From NCBI GenBank assembly GCA_964304625.1, contig OZ199840.1:3658001-3722000 (forward strand): a stretch of 64,000 nt of DNA, written 5' to 3'. Under the pieces are notes generated by a model. It was given only the letters and a program-made list of their open reading frames with translations. It did not search any database and was not told where the DNA came from. Shown here one piece after another: positions 63,343-64,000 of the stretch. The stretch comes from Kudoa neothunni. Taxonomy: Eukaryota; Cnidaria. Each line of letters begins with the position of its first letter. The stretch's first letter is position 1. Position numbers and translations under genes: made by a program.

Positions 63343-64000
63343 ATGATACTTCTAAATATTCTATTATTGTTTCTGTTAAATCTTGACAGTATTACAAATA
63401 TTGTTGGAAAATTTATTAAGGTTTATTTAGATCCAATTAATTGCAACAAGTTCTCTCATAAAAAGGACACATTGGTAACTACACCATCTCATCCATTTCC
63501 TTAGTCTTATTACAGGACTATAAAAATCCAAAAAAACTATTAAGGTCTAAGAAAAGATTGAATCTGGATGTGGATTTTTACAGCTCAAGTTTTTTGGTAT
63601 GTAAAATATTACTTGGTCACTTTTCTCACAGAATTTGATGTGTATACAATTTATTTTGATTAACTCAACTTATAATAGACCCAAACCCTTAAAAGCAAGG
63701 GTAAAGATCATAAAAAGTACCTCGAAGATGTTATTAGAGCAATACAAATTGTACTTAAATTCGGTTACATTATTATATTAACAATGATTTATTTAAGAAT
63801 TATATGTGGCATAATATGGTGATAAGGGTTAGAAAATGGGAAATCTGGGAAAAAGATCCTATCACAGTGTCGAGAACGGAAATTTTCAAGGCATACAGCT
63901 CATTCCTTGATTACAATTATAGGGATAAGAAAAGAGGAGATATGGCGTCACTATTTATGTATATTAACATATAACATAATCATATTTTAATATTATATTT
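63343..64000 (+). CDS. Secreted ADAM-like metalloprotease C, 5' part
   Basis: Five exons are visible before the window ends: 63343-63388, 63431-63474, 63516-63596, 63679-63750, 63798-63958. Their lengths (46, 44, 81, 72, 161) equal those of gene A. The product starts with signal peptide MILLNILLLFLLNLD, a short pro-region with one Cys (PINCNKF) and a dibasic stretch (RSKKR), then LNLDVDFYSSSFL, HKKYLEDVIRAIQI and NYMWHNMVIRVRKWEIW of the reprolysin domain. The zinc site and later domains lie beyond base 64000. In this part it resembles A more than B. Confidence 0.85.

Overview
The window is AT-rich nuclear DNA of an animal. Host genes have canonical GT-AG introns that are mostly only 38-75 nt long. 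The identifiable genes are metazoan: NDR kinase, a kinesin-14 motor, myotrophin, proteasome beta-7, cytochrome b5 reductase and ADAM-type metalloproteases. Mobile DNA is dominated by cut-and-paste transposons (piggyBac, hAT, Tc1/mariner/Tigger) plus one tRNA-derived SINE. I cannot name the species; an invertebrate, probably a protostome, fits best. No LTR or other virus-like element was recognised.

Layout. 1-1752: 3' part of a Pro/Thr/Ser-rich protein gene, then about 3.5 kb of AT-rich spacer. 5251-5806 (-): myotrophin. 6.6-15 kb: a field of piggyBac, hAT and TA-flanked elements. 15313-17302 (-): NDR-family kinase in 13 exons. 18.8-20.1 kb: piggyBac remnant. 20821-25452 (+): kinesin-14 in 9 exons, with two small elements in its largest intron. 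26.07-26.52 kb (-): SINE. 27.25-47.10 kb: an inverted gene pair. 48.66-52.17 kb: an almost intact piggyBac. 52356-53469 (+): PSMB4. 53609-59912 (-): cytochrome b5 reductase, whose 5.0 kb intron is filled by nested piggyBacs. 60-63.3 kb: spacer with a Tc1/mariner MITE. 63343-64000 (+): first exons of a third ADAM-type gene.

The centre of interest is three related secreted metalloprotease genes: A (minus, 29490-34099), B (plus, 38971-44845) and C (plus, 63343 to the window end). Exon sizes and phases match exon by exon. Each has a signal peptide, a pro-region of only about 30 residues with one cysteine, and a reprolysin domain. A and B, which are complete, also show the HExxHxxGxxH zinc site and Met-turn, an ADAM disintegrin/Cys-rich region split by a long Asn or Asn/Tyr tract, and a Pro-Thr-Asn tail with no membrane anchor. 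A and B point away from each other. Their 3' halves plus about 2.2 kb of flanking DNA form near-identical inverted arms, about 3.55 kb each with a spacer of about 12.7 kb. Their 5' halves have diverged, and A's 5' half is closer to C. This looks like recent arm-to-arm gene conversion, bounded on one side by the Asn-coding triplet repeat and on the other by a Tigger-like element.

The other host genes are housekeeping genes with no evident link to the metalloproteases. Transposons sit in introns and intergenic DNA and leave the inferred reading frames open.
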